Positions 1-6,916 are shown, counted from the first letter of the stretch. The stretch: 6,926 nt of DNA from an uncultured Lachnospiraceae bacterium (GCA_910586275.1 CAJUIM010000152.1:1-6926), one strand, 5' to 3'. Translations and numbers: made by a program. The notes: generated by a model from the sequence alone, not told the origin.

Positions 1-32
1 CGGGACAGATGCTCCCGCTGCCGCCGTTCCGC

Positions 33-89
33 AAAAAAATCCCTCCCGTGCGTCCTCCTCTCAACACAACATTCAGGCTGAACTGTAAC
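33..89 (-). repeat. Intergenic repeat, copy 1 (minus orientation)
   Basis: Read on the minus strand, this stretch matches 6859-6916 of the plus strand. I count 47 identical columns out of 58, with one single-base gap. The order is GTTACAGTTCAG, one variable base, CTGAATGT, a TGTTG block, GAGG, GGACGC, a G-rich degenerate part and finally seven T (seen as A at 33-39 on the plus strand). The start of the block is an imperfect palindrome (ACAGTTCAG-N-CTGAATGT). Identity stops at both edges: the flanks of the two copies differ. It lies about 30 bp upstream of the pheS promoter and contains no reading frame of note. The similarity is seen directly. That it is a genome-wide dispersed element is inference from two copies. 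Confidence 0.75.
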
Positions 90-118
90 TCATATTCCGA
101 TAAAAATAAAAAACGGCC

Positions 119-147
119 TTGACAAGTGATGGGATATTCATTAAAAT
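119..147 (+). promoter_or_regulatory. Sigma-A type promoter of the pheST operon
   Basis: A perfect -35 box TTGACA (119-124) is followed by a 17-nt spacer and a -10 box TAAAAT (142-147), one mismatch from the TATAAT consensus. Transcription would begin near 154-156, giving a leader of roughly 510 nt before pheS. It lies immediately upstream of the T-box leader, where the operon promoter is expected. It is the only good match I saw ahead of pheS. The assignment rests on sequence match and position only. Confidence 0.8.
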
Positions 148-199
148 GGTAAGAAGCTAAAATAAAGAAAATAAGCTGTGAAGGTGCAGACACAAGGGT

Positions 200-512
200 A
201 TGTTCAAGGTTCTATTTCCAAATCCGACTTTGTGTCGTAAGAACCGCATTTTCTGCCAGAGAGGGGAAGCCGTCGGCTGGAAGCTTTCCTGAGTTCGGAT
301 GTGGTTTAAAATTCTCACCGGAGTTTTTTATGGGAACATCGTTGCTTTTTATTATAGGAATACGGAAATAGCAGGCGATAAGTAGCATAAAACGTTGCCG
401 CGCGTTAAGCGGAAAAGCGTCCGTCCGGCAGGATTTCCTGCAGGCGGGAAGATGGGTGGTACCGCGGAAAAATTCGTCCCTGACATTATATAAATAGTGT
501 CAGGGGTTTTTT
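200..512 (+). promoter_or_regulatory. T-box riboswitch, phenylalanine specificity
   Basis: This leader binds uncharged tRNA-Phe and then forms an antiterminator, raising transcription of the genes behind it. The conserved T-box GGGTGGTACCGCGG is at 454-467. Stem I shows a perfect 8-bp helix 242-249/299-306, an apical helix 264-268/286-290, and a GGCTGGAAG distal-loop motif (275-283). Below the 8-bp helix is an internal loop whose 3' strand carries UUC (312-314), a Phe codon. Weaker lower helices (232-234/316-318, 226-230/321-325) and an outer 200-205/334-339 pairing complete it. A stem II-like region with AGTA lies near 343-387, and a hairpin at 428-441 fits stem III. The antiterminator pairs 454-456 with 478-480 and 464-468 with 473-477, leaving the classic 7-nt bulge UGGUACC (457-463). 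Its UGGU is complementary to the ACCA end expected of tRNA-Phe. The 5' boundary and lower stem I are approximate. Confidence 0.93.
478..512 (+). terminator. T-box regulated intrinsic terminator
   Basis: The arms CCCTGACA (478-485) and TGTCAGGG (498-505) form 8 consecutive pairs, extendable inward by U-G, U-A and A-U pairs around a 6-nt loop. Six T (507-512) follow directly. The 5' arm bases 478-480 are also used by the antiterminator with 454-456, so the two structures exclude each other. That is the switch expected for a T-box leader. Confidence 0.92.
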
Positions 513-538
513 GTGCGTAAACCAGAGTGAGGATGAAT

Positions 539-637
539 ATGCAGATTTCTGCCGGCGTGGCATTGTCCTGCATGAAAGGCAGTGGGGCGGCGCATTGCTG
601 TGCAGACGGCGGAAATGATTTTTCAGACATACTCTAA
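539..637 (+). CDS. Possible 32-codon small ORF in the pheS leader
   Basis: An ATG at 539 opens a 32-codon frame ending with TAA at 635-637, 28 nt before the pheS start. A GAGG (529-532) stands 6 nt upstream of the ATG, a reasonable ribosome binding site. A second in-frame ATG at 533 lies too close to it. The peptide begins MQISAGVALSCMKG and contains three Cys, no evident membrane segment and only one Phe, so it does not look like a phenylalanine attenuator peptide. It lies after the T-box terminator, so it would be made only on read-through transcripts. An open frame of this length is not rare by chance and I recognise no homologue. Treat it as a candidate only. Confidence 0.2.
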   Translation: MQISAGVALSCMKGSGAAHCCADGGNDFSDIL

Positions 638-665
638 ACATATATAGATAAGGAAGGAAGAGCAG

Positions 666-1685
666 ATGAAAGAAAAATTGGAACAGATTAGGGCAGAGGC
701 GTTAAGGCAGATTGAATCCAGCGATGCATTGGAAAAGCTGAATGAGATACGGGTAAGTTATCTTGGCAAGAAAGGGGAACTGACTGCCGTATTGAAAGGG
801 ATGAAGGATGTGTCGCCTGAAGACAGGCCCAAGGTAGGGCAGTTGGTGAACGAGACAAGGGAAGAAATCGAGAGGGTGCTGGAAGCTTCTAAGAAGAAGA
901 TGGAAAGGGCTATTCGTGAGGCGAGACTGAAGGCGGAAGTAATTGACGTAACGCTTCCGGCAAAGAAGAACAGCGTAGGGCACAGACATCCGAATACGAT
1001 TGCATTGGAAGAAGTGGAGAGAATATTCATCGGCATGGGTTATGAAGTGGTGGAAGGCCCTGAGGTGGAGAAAGATTATTATAACTTTGAGGCGTTAAAT
1101 ATACCGGACGGGCATCCGGCCAAAGACGAACAGGATACTTTTTACATTACGGGAGATATTCTTCTGAGGACGCAGACTTCGTCCACGCAGGTGCATGAGA
1201 TGGAGAAAGGGCATATCCCGATCCGCATGATTGCGCCGGGGAGGGTATTCCGTTCCGACGAAGTGGACGCTACTCATTCACCTTCCTTCCATCAGATTGA
1301 AGGCTTGGTCATAGATAAGAATATTACGTTTGCGGATCTGAAAGGGACATTGGCGGAGTTTGCAAAGGAATTGTTCGGGGAAAAGACAAAAGTAAAGTTC
1401 CGGCCCCATCATTTCCCGTTCACGGAGCCAAGTGCGGAAGTGGATGTGTCCTGCTTTAAATGCGGAGGGAGCGGCTGCCGGTTCTGTAAGGGGAGCGGCT
1501 GGATAGAAATATTGGGCTGCGGCATGGTGCATCCCCATGTGTTGGAGATGAGCGGCATAAATCCGGAAGAATATACGGGATTTGCTTTCGGGGTAGGACT
1601 GGAGAGGATTGCGCTCCTGAAATATGAAATTGATGATATGCGGCTGCTCTATGAAAACGATATCCGGTTTCTGAGGCAGTTCTGA
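666..1685 (+). CDS. pheS: Phenylalanyl-tRNA synthetase alpha subunit
   Basis: This is the catalytic subunit of the cytoplasmic (alpha-beta)2 class II synthetase that attaches phenylalanine to tRNA-Phe using ATP. The product is 339 aa, typical for Firmicutes. Residues 1-90 form the charged helical arm (coiled coil) that contacts tRNA. The class II core follows: HPN (108-110, motif 1 region), DEQDTFY (154-160), GRVFRSDEVDATH with FHQIEG (192-213, motif 2), FRPHHFPFTEPSAEVDV (245-261) and FAFGVGLER (306-314, motif 3). Ala307 matches E. coli Ala294, the residue that limits the size of the Phe pocket. A Cys4 insert, C263-x2-C266 and C271-x2-C274 with Gly-rich spacing, looks like a small metal-binding knuckle; similar inserts are, from memory, common in Firmicutes PheS. 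The start is supported by AGGAAGGAAG at 651-660. The T-box upstream sets its expression, and pheT follows after 61 nt. Confidence 0.98.
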   Translation: MKEKLEQIRAEALRQIESSDALEKLNEIRVSYLGKKGELTAVLKGMKDVSPEDRPKVGQLVNETREEIERVLEASKKKMERAIREARLKAEVIDVTLPAKKNSVGHRHPNTIALEEVERIFIGMGYEVVEGPEVEKDYYNFEALNIPDGHPAKDEQDTFYITGDILLRTQTSSTQVHEMEKGHIPIRMIAPGRVFRSDEVDATHSPSFHQIEGLVIDKNITFADLKGTLAEFAKELFGEKTKVKFRPHHFPFTEPSAEVDVSCFKCGGSGCRFCKGSGWIEILGCGMVHPHVLEMSGINPEEYTGFAFGVGLERIALLKYEIDDMRLLYENDIRFLRQF

Positions 1686-1746
1686 TGGAACGGAATTTTG
1701 TTTGACAAGGATAGCAGGTAAGCAGCGGAAAGGAATGGGAATATAG

Positions 1747-4167
1747 ATGAATACAGCATTGTCATGGATAAAGGCGTATGTGCCGGAACTGGAGTGTACC
1801 GATCAGGAGTATTGCGATGCAATGACATTGTCGGGGACGAAGGTGGAAGGGTTTGAGAGATTAGACAAGAATCTGGAAAAAATAGTGGTAGGGAGAATTG
1901 AAAAGATTGAGAAGCATCCCGATGCGGATAAGCTGATTGTATGTCAGGTGGATATAGGAAATGAAGTTATCCAGATTGTGACGGGCGCGCCCAATGTGAA
2001 AGAAGGTGACAGGGTGCCTGTGGTTCTGGACGGCGGCAGGGTGGCCGGCGGGCATGACGGCGGGCCGCTGCCTGAAAACGGGATAGCAATTAAGGCAGGG
2101 AAGCTGCGCGGAGTGCCTTCCAACGGGATGATGTGTTCCATCGAGGAATTGGGGAGTTCCAAAGATATGTATCCGGATGCGCCGGAAAGCGGTATCTATA
2201 TTCTCGGCGAGGATGCGGAGATAGGCAGCGATGCCGTTGAGGCGCTAGGGCTGAGGGATACGGTGTTTGAGTATGAAATTACTTCCAACCGGGTGGACTG
2301 CTACAGCGTGCTGGGGATTGCAAGGGAAGCCGCAGCCACGTTCCGGAAACCTTTTCTTGCCCCGGAGGTAACGGTAAGGGAAAACGGGGAGAGGGTGGAA
2401 GATTATATTTCGGTGGAAGTGCAGGATGCGGATCTGTGTCCCAGATATACGGCAAGAGTGTGCACAAACATAAAAATCGGTCCTTCCCCGAAATGGATGC
2501 AGCGCCGTCTGGCTGCAAGCGGAATCCGTCCGATTAACAATCTGGTGGACATTACCAATTATGTGATGGAAGAATATGGGCAGCCTATGCATGCCTATGA
2601 TTTGGATACGATTGCCGGGAAAAAGATTGTAGTGAAAAGAGCCAAGGACGGCGATGAATTTGAGACTTTGGACGGACAGGTGCGGAAGCTGGACAGTGAA
2701 ATATTGATGATCTGCGATGCGGAAAAAGAAATTGGCTTAGCCGGCATTATGGGCGGGGAAAATTCCAAAATTACGGATGACGTAAAGACGGTATTGCTGG
2801 AGGCGGCAACCTTCAACGGAATCAATATCCGAAAATCGGCGAAACGGATCGGCCTGCGTACGGATGCTTCCGGCAAATTTGAAAAGGGGCTGGATCCCCA
2901 TAATGCACAGGCGGCCATTGACCGTGCCTGCCAGCTTATTCAGGAACTGGGCTGCGGCGAAGTGGTGGGCGGCATGGTGGATGTCTGCGCTCCCATGAAA
3001 GAGAATACGAAGATTGCGTTCCATGCGGATGCAGTGAACCGGCTGTTGGGGACAGATATCTCCAAGGAAGATATGCTGTCGATTTTTGAAAGGATCGAAC
3101 TGAAATATGATGCGGCATCGGATATGCTGGAGATCCCTTCCTTCCGTCAGGATTTGCTGGGGGCGGCAGATATTGCGGAGGAAGTAGCCAGATTTTACGG
3201 ATATGATAAAATCCCGGTATCGCTGCCCAACGGGGAAGCTACTACTGGCAAGCTGCCTTTTAAACTGAGAGTGGAGCAGAAGGCAAGGGATATCGCGGAA
3301 TATTGCGGTTTCTCACAGGGCATGTGCTATTCTTTCGAAAGCCCTAAGGTATTTGACAGACTGCTGCTGCCGGAAAACAGCAGTCTGAGAAAAGCAATTA
3401 CCATTGCCAATCCTTTGGGAGAGGACTTCTCTGTTATGAGGACAATTTCCCTCAACGGAATGCTGTCCAGCCTTGCGACGAACTATAACAGAAGGAATAA
3501 GGATGTGCGTCTGTATGAACTGGGAAATATTTATGTGGCAAAAGAACTTCCGCTGACGGAACTGCCCGACGAGAGGATGCAGTTTACCCTTGGGATGTAT
3601 GGGGAAGGGGATTTCTATACGATGAAAGGCGTGGTAGAAGAATTTTTTGAATGCATCGGCATGAAGAAAAAGGCAGCATATGATCCGAAAGCAGGGAAGA
3701 CATTCCTGCATCCCGGCCGTCAGGCTAATATTGTATACGAAGGAACCGTAGTCGGTTATTTGGGCGAGGTGCATCCGGAGGTATGCGACAACTATGATAT
3801 CGGCACAAGGGTTTATGTGGCGGTGCTGGATATGCCGGAAGTAGTGCCTTTTGCCACCTTTGACAGAAAATATGACGGCATTGCCAAATATCCGGCCGTT
3901 TCCCGGGATATCAGCATGGTAGTTCCGAAAGAGATCCTGGCCGGGCAGATCGAAACCATGATAGAGCAGCGGGGCGGAAAGATTCTGGAGAGTTATCGGC
4001 TGTTTGACATTTATGAAGGGGCACAGATTAAAGAGGGATTCAAGTCGGTGGCTTATTCCATCACTTTCCGTGCGAAAGACAGGACGCTGGAGGAAAATGA
4101 CATAACGGCAGCCATGAAGAAGATTCTGAACGGACTGGAGGGAATGGGGATAGAACTCCGGCAATGA
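1747..4167 (+). CDS. pheT: Phenylalanyl-tRNA synthetase beta subunit
   Basis: This is the non-catalytic partner of PheS; it binds tRNA-Phe and hydrolyses mischarged Tyr-tRNA-Phe. At 806 aa it is full length (bacterial PheT is about 800). Domains in order: an N-terminal EMAP-II-like tRNA-binding OB fold (about 40-155, VVGRIEKIEKHPDADKL); the B3/B4 editing domain (about 210-400); B5 (about 410-490, DIAEEVARFYGYDKIP); a class II-like core (about 495-705); and the C-terminal FDX-ACB anticodon-binding domain (about 714-806, YPAVSRDISMVVP). The editing site appears intact. H282 (in QPMHAYD), E352 (in LLEAATF), T372 and A374 (in GLRTDASG) line up with E. coli His261, Glu334, Thr354 and Ala356, so proofreading should be functional. 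A purine-rich ribosome binding site (GGAAAGGA at 1728-1735, GGGA at 1737-1740) precedes the ATG. No terminator separates it from pheS. Confidence 0.98.
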   Translation: MNTALSWIKAYVPELECTDQEYCDAMTLSGTKVEGFERLDKNLEKIVVGRIEKIEKHPDADKLIVCQVDIGNEVIQIVTGAPNVKEGDRVPVVLDGGRVAGGHDGGPLPENGIAIKAGKLRGVPSNGMMCSIEELGSSKDMYPDAPESGIYILGEDAEIGSDAVEALGLRDTVFEYEITSNRVDCYSVLGIAREAAATFRKPFLAPEVTVRENGERVEDYISVEVQDADLCPRYTARVCTNIKIGPSPKWMQRRLAASGIRPINNLVDITNYVMEEYGQPMHAYDLDTIAGKKIVVKRAKDGDEFETLDGQVRKLDSEILMICDAEKEIGLAGIMGGENSKITDDVKTVLLEAATFNGINIRKSAKRIGLRTDASGKFEKGLDPHNAQAAIDRACQLIQELGCGEVVGGMVDVCAPMKENTKIAFHADAVNRLLGTDISKEDMLSIFERIELKYDAASDMLEIPSFRQDLLGAADIAEEVARFYGYDKIPVSLPNGEATTGKLPFKLRVEQKARDIAEYCGFSQGMCYSFESPKVFDRLLLPENSSLRKAITIANPLGEDFSVMRTISLNGMLSSLATNYNRRNKDVRLYELGNIYVAKELPLTELPDERMQFTLGMYGEGDFYTMKGVVEEFFECIGMKKKAAYDPKAGKTFLHPGRQANIVYEGTVVGYLGEVHPEVCDNYDIGTRVYVAVLDMPEVVPFATFDRKYDGIAKYPAVSRDISMVVPKEILAGQIETMIEQRGGKILESYRLFDIYEGAQIKEGFKSVAYSITFRAKDRTLEENDITAAMKKILNGLEGMGIELRQ

Positions 4168-4287
4168 TGATTTCCGAAACCATGGCAGCCATAGGGAAGC
4201 AATGGATAAGAAATAGGAAATGATTGGAAAGAAAGAGCATGATAGGGAGCATGGAACCGAAAAAAGACGAAAAGGAGAGATAAGACA

Positions 4288-5718
4288 ATGGAAAACAGGA
4301 ATATATGGGCATCTTATGACGAAAAACAGCTGAAGGAACTGGAAAGCCATGCACAGGAATATATGGAGTTCCTGAATGAGGGAAAGACGGAGCGGGAATG
4401 CATAGATGCCATTGTCAACCGGATTGAGAAGGAAGGCTACCGTGAACTGATGGCCTGCATAAAAGAAGGGAAAACCTTGCAGCAGGGGGATAAGGTGTAT
4501 GCCGTTTGGATGAACAAGTCAATAGTGATGTTTCAGATGGGGAAAAAGCCTATGGCTGAAGGGATGAATATTTTGGGTGCGCACATTGATTCGCCCAGAC
4601 TGGATATTAAGCAGAATCCTTTATATGAGGACGGCGGTTTTGCCTATCTGGATACTCACTATTATGGGGGCGTGAAAAAATACCAGTGGGTAACGATACC
4701 TCTTGCAATCCATGGCGTAGCAGTGAAAAAGGACGGCACTACGGTTGAAGTGAATATCGGGGAAGCGGAGGACGATCCGGTGTTTTTCGTATCCGACCTT
4801 CTGATTCACCTTGCAGCAGAACAGCTGGAGAAAAAGGCGGCAAAGGTCATTGAAGGGGAAGCTTTGGACATTATTATAGGCAATAAGCCGATTCTTCTTG
4901 CGAAAGACGAAAAGAAGGAAGAGGGGAAAGACAAGAAGGAGACAGCCAAGGATGCAGTGAAAAAGGGTGTGCTTTCCATTCTGAAAGAAAGCTATGATCT
5001 GGAAGAGGAAGATTTTATTTCTGCGGAACTGGAAGTAGTGCCTGCAGGAAAGGCAAGGGAAGCCGGTTTTGACAGAAGCATGATACTGGCTTACGGGCAG
5101 GATGACAGGGTATGCGCGTTCTCTTCCCTGAAAGCAATGCTGGAACTGAAGGACGATGTGGAGCGGACTGCCTGCTGCATTTTGGTGGATAAGGAGGAAA
5201 TCGGCAGTGTAGGAGCTACCGGTATGGAATCCCGTTTCTTTGAGAATATGGTGGCGGAAGTCATGAATCTGTCAGGAGAGTACAGCGAACTGAACGTAAG
5301 GAGATGCCTGGCGGCTTCCTGCATGCTTTCTTCCGATGTCAGCAGTGCTTTTGATCCTTCGTTTGCCTCCAGCTTTGATAAGAAGAATGTGGCATATCTG
5401 GGCAATGGCATGGTATTCAATAAATTTACCGGAGCGAGGGGGAAAAGCGGATCCAACGATGCAAATGCAGAGTATCTGGGGCATATCCGGGCAATTTTTG
5501 ACAAAGAGAGCGTGCAGTTCCAGACTGCCGAATTGGGAAAAGTGGATTTGGGCGGCGGCGGCACCATCGCATATATCCTTGCTTTGTACGGAATGAATGT
5601 GATTGACAGCGGCGTTGCGGTACTGAATATGCATGCGCCGTGGGAAGCAACCAGCAAAGCGGATGTATATGAGGCAAAACGGGGATATGTGGCATTTCTG
5701 GAAAATGCTTCCATGTAG
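4288..5718 (+). CDS. apeA: M18 family zinc aminopeptidase (family 1 type)
   Basis: This is a cytoplasmic di-metal aminopeptidase of family M18 that removes N-terminal residues from peptides. It is 476 aa with no signal peptide. The M18 metal and catalytic residues are in order: H99 in GAHIDSPR; the bridging Asp (D272, followed by D273) in GQDDRV; the E303/E304 pair in DKEEIGS (general base and ligand); D350 in SSDVSSA; and H449 in NMHAPWE. A lid/dimerisation region lies between the first His and the Asp. Residues about 206-226 form a Lys/Glu-rich low-complexity stretch that probably loops out at the surface. Overall it resembles the clostridial 'probable M18 family aminopeptidase 1' group rather than the eukaryotic aspartyl aminopeptidase, so the preferred residue cannot be read from sequence. 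AAGGAG (4272-4277) lies 10 nt ahead of the ATG. The 120-nt gap after pheT has no clear promoter or terminator. Confidence 0.94.
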   Translation: MENRNIWASYDEKQLKELESHAQEYMEFLNEGKTERECIDAIVNRIEKEGYRELMACIKEGKTLQQGDKVYAVWMNKSIVMFQMGKKPMAEGMNILGAHIDSPRLDIKQNPLYEDGGFAYLDTHYYGGVKKYQWVTIPLAIHGVAVKKDGTTVEVNIGEAEDDPVFFVSDLLIHLAAEQLEKKAAKVIEGEALDIIIGNKPILLAKDEKKEEGKDKKETAKDAVKKGVLSILKESYDLEEEDFISAELEVVPAGKAREAGFDRSMILAYGQDDRVCAFSSLKAMLELKDDVERTACCILVDKEEIGSVGATGMESRFFENMVAEVMNLSGEYSELNVRRCLAASCMLSSDVSSAFDPSFASSFDKKNVAYLGNGMVFNKFTGARGKSGSNDANAEYLGHIRAIFDKESVQFQTAELGKVDLGGGGTIAYILALYGMNVIDSGVAVLNMHAPWEATSKADVYEAKRGYVAFLENASM

Positions 5719-5742
5719 TTTCGGCCGGAAATGCAAGATGGC

Positions 5743-5748
5743 AGGAGG
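5743..5748 (+). promoter_or_regulatory. Ribosome binding site deciding the queA start
   Basis: AGGAGG at 5743-5748 is a perfect Shine-Dalgarno core, placed 3 nt before the ATG at 5752 (5 nt if GCAGGA is counted as the paired part). The in-frame ATG at 5731 has only CCGGAA directly against it. It would add seven residues (MQDGRRN) that include the SD sequence itself. The 5752 start is therefore preferred despite the tight spacing. Confidence 0.75.
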
Positions 5749-5751
5749 AAT

Positions 5752-6795
5752 ATGGAAAAATTACAGGAAATAAGGAAATCCGATTTTTATTTTGACCTTC
5801 CGCCGGAACGGATTGCGCAGGATCCGCTGGAGGACCGCGCTTCATCCCGGCTTCTGACACTCCGTAAGGACACGGGGGAAATAGGGCATCATATATTCCG
5901 GGAGATTGTGGATTATCTGCAGCCGGGCGACTGCCTTGTGCTGAATGACACGAAGGTCATTCCGGCCCGGCTGATGGGAGTGAAAGCGGAAACAGGGGCA
6001 GCCATTGAAGTGCTGCTTCTGAAACGGCAGGAAAAGGATATATGGGAGACTTTAGTGAAGCCGGGGAAAAAGGCAAGGCCGGGAACGGTAATCCGCTTCG
6101 GGGACGGGCTTTTGGAAGGGGAAGTACTGGAGGTACTGGAAGAGGGAAACCGCAGAATAAAGTTTTCTTACGAAGGTATTTTTGAAGAAGTGCTGGACCG
6201 GCTGGGAGAAATGCCCCTGCCGCCCTATATTACCCATAAGCTGGAGGATAAGAGCCGTTATCAGACCGTATATGCAAAATATGAAGGATCCGCCGCGGCT
6301 CCCACCGCCGGGCTTCATTTTACGGACGGGCTTTTAGGGCAGATAAGGGAAAAGGGCGTGGACATTGCGTATGTTACTTTGCATGTGGGCTTGGGTACCT
6401 TCCGGCCGGTAAAGGCGGAAAACATATTGGAACATCATATGCACTCGGAATACTATGAGGTGAGCGAAGAGGCAGCAGAGAAAATCAACCGGGCAAAGCA
6501 GGCAGAAAAGAAAGTTGTCTGTGTGGGGACGACCAGCTGCCGGACAGTGGAGAGCGCGGCAGACGGGGAAGGCGCGGTGCAGGCCGGCTGCGGGAATACG
6601 GAAATTTTCATATATCCCGGGTATCGGTTCAAGATTTTGGATGCGCTGATTACGAACTTCCACCTGCCGGAATCCACTTTGGTTATGCTGGTATCTGCTT
6701 TGGCGGGCAGGGAGAACGTCATGGCGGCTTACAAGGAAGCGATTGCGGAAGGTTATCGCTTTTTCAGTTTCGGGGATGCGATGTTAATCTATTAA
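5752..6795 (+). CDS. queA: SAM:tRNA ribosyltransferase-isomerase (queuosine pathway)
   Basis: QueA transfers and rearranges the ribosyl part of S-adenosylmethionine onto 7-aminomethyl-7-deazaguanine (preQ1) at wobble position 34 of tRNAs with GUN anticodons (Tyr, His, Asn, Asp). The product is epoxyqueuosine. The 347-aa length matches the family (about 340-356). Family landmarks run through the whole protein: SDFYFDLPPERIAQ near the N-terminus, CLVLNDTKVIPARL, MPLPPYI, YQTVYAKYEGSAAAPTAGLHFT, LHVGLGTFRPV, GTTSCRTVES, FIYPGYRFKILDALITNFHL, LPESTLVMLVSALAG and the terminal YRFFSFGDAMLI. No part is missing. It begins 33 nt after the aminopeptidase stop, so the two genes are almost certainly cotranscribed. 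A tgt gene, a common partner, may lie beyond the window but is not visible here. The alternative start at 5731 gives 354 aa. Confidence 0.97.
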   Translation: MEKLQEIRKSDFYFDLPPERIAQDPLEDRASSRLLTLRKDTGEIGHHIFREIVDYLQPGDCLVLNDTKVIPARLMGVKAETGAAIEVLLLKRQEKDIWETLVKPGKKARPGTVIRFGDGLLEGEVLEVLEEGNRRIKFSYEGIFEEVLDRLGEMPLPPYITHKLEDKSRYQTVYAKYEGSAAAPTAGLHFTDGLLGQIREKGVDIAYVTLHVGLGTFRPVKAENILEHHMHSEYYEVSEEAAEKINRAKQAEKKVVCVGTTSCRTVESAADGEGAVQAGCGNTEIFIYPGYRFKILDALITNFHLPESTLVMLVSALAGRENVMAAYKEAIAEGYRFFSFGDAMLIY

Positions 6796-6858
6796 CAACG
6801 TTTCCGTACATTTGTAAATAAGCATAATTGTGGAAATGAGCCGGAGGGCCGCTGATCT

Positions 6859-6916
6859 GTAACAGTTCAGTCTGAATGTAATGTTGGGAGGCGGACGCCC
6901 GTGCGCGAGTTTTTTT
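6859..6916 (+). repeat. Intergenic repeat, copy 2 (plus orientation)
   Basis: This block matches copy 1 (33-89, minus strand) in 47 of 58 columns. It begins GTAACAGTTCAG, then one variable base, CTGAATGT, later GAGG, GGACGC and a terminal run of seven T (6910-6916). It starts 63 nt after the queA stop. The position and T run suggest a 3'-end role for queA. However, I find no strong hairpin directly before the T run: the small GC pairing possible at 6890-6899 is not preserved in copy 1, so calling it an intrinsic terminator is not justified from folding by eye. The remaining intergenic sequence (6796-6858 and 6917-6926) shows no gene. Confidence 0.75.

Noticed and set aside
1..17. CGGGA/TCCCG small hairpin at the window start
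   Set aside because: Five pairs at the edge with no T run on the plus strand; without upstream sequence no role can be assigned.
293..295. TTC at 293-295 as the T-box specifier codon
   Set aside because: It is in the upper part of stem I next to the distal helix. The TTC at 312-314, below the 8-bp helix and inside the internal loop, fits the specifier position.
352..630. Minus-strand 92-codon frame across the T-box leader
   Set aside because: It runs through the antiterminator and terminator, whose conservation is explained by RNA structure, and it shows no protein-like features.
1702..1707. TTGACA in the pheS-pheT gap as an internal promoter
   Set aside because: No -10 box lies 16-18 nt downstream (that stretch is purine-rich), and the nearest TATA-like bases overlap the pheT start codon.
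4167..4223. Eighteen-codon frame overlapping the pheT stop (ATGA)
   Set aside because: It is too short, has no conserved feature, and its ATG arises from the TGATGA at the pheT end.
3313..4350. Long minus-strand open frame of 345 codons opposite the end of pheT
   Set aside because: It lies opposite a clearly conserved PheT C-terminus and extends through the intergenic gap. The peptide has no recognisable domain and reads like reverse-complement translation.
5426..5860. Minus-strand frame of 144 codons spanning the apeA-queA junction
   Set aside because: It opposes conserved motifs of both genes and has no family resemblance.
6801..6836. TTTCC/GGAAA pairing after queA as an intrinsic terminator
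   Set aside because: It has only five pairs with a loop of about 26 nt and no T run following.
33..6916. Composite transposon with the inverted repeats as its ends
   Set aside because: There is no transposase or integrase gene between the copies, the cargo is essential housekeeping genes, and the copies are already divergent (about 81% identity).
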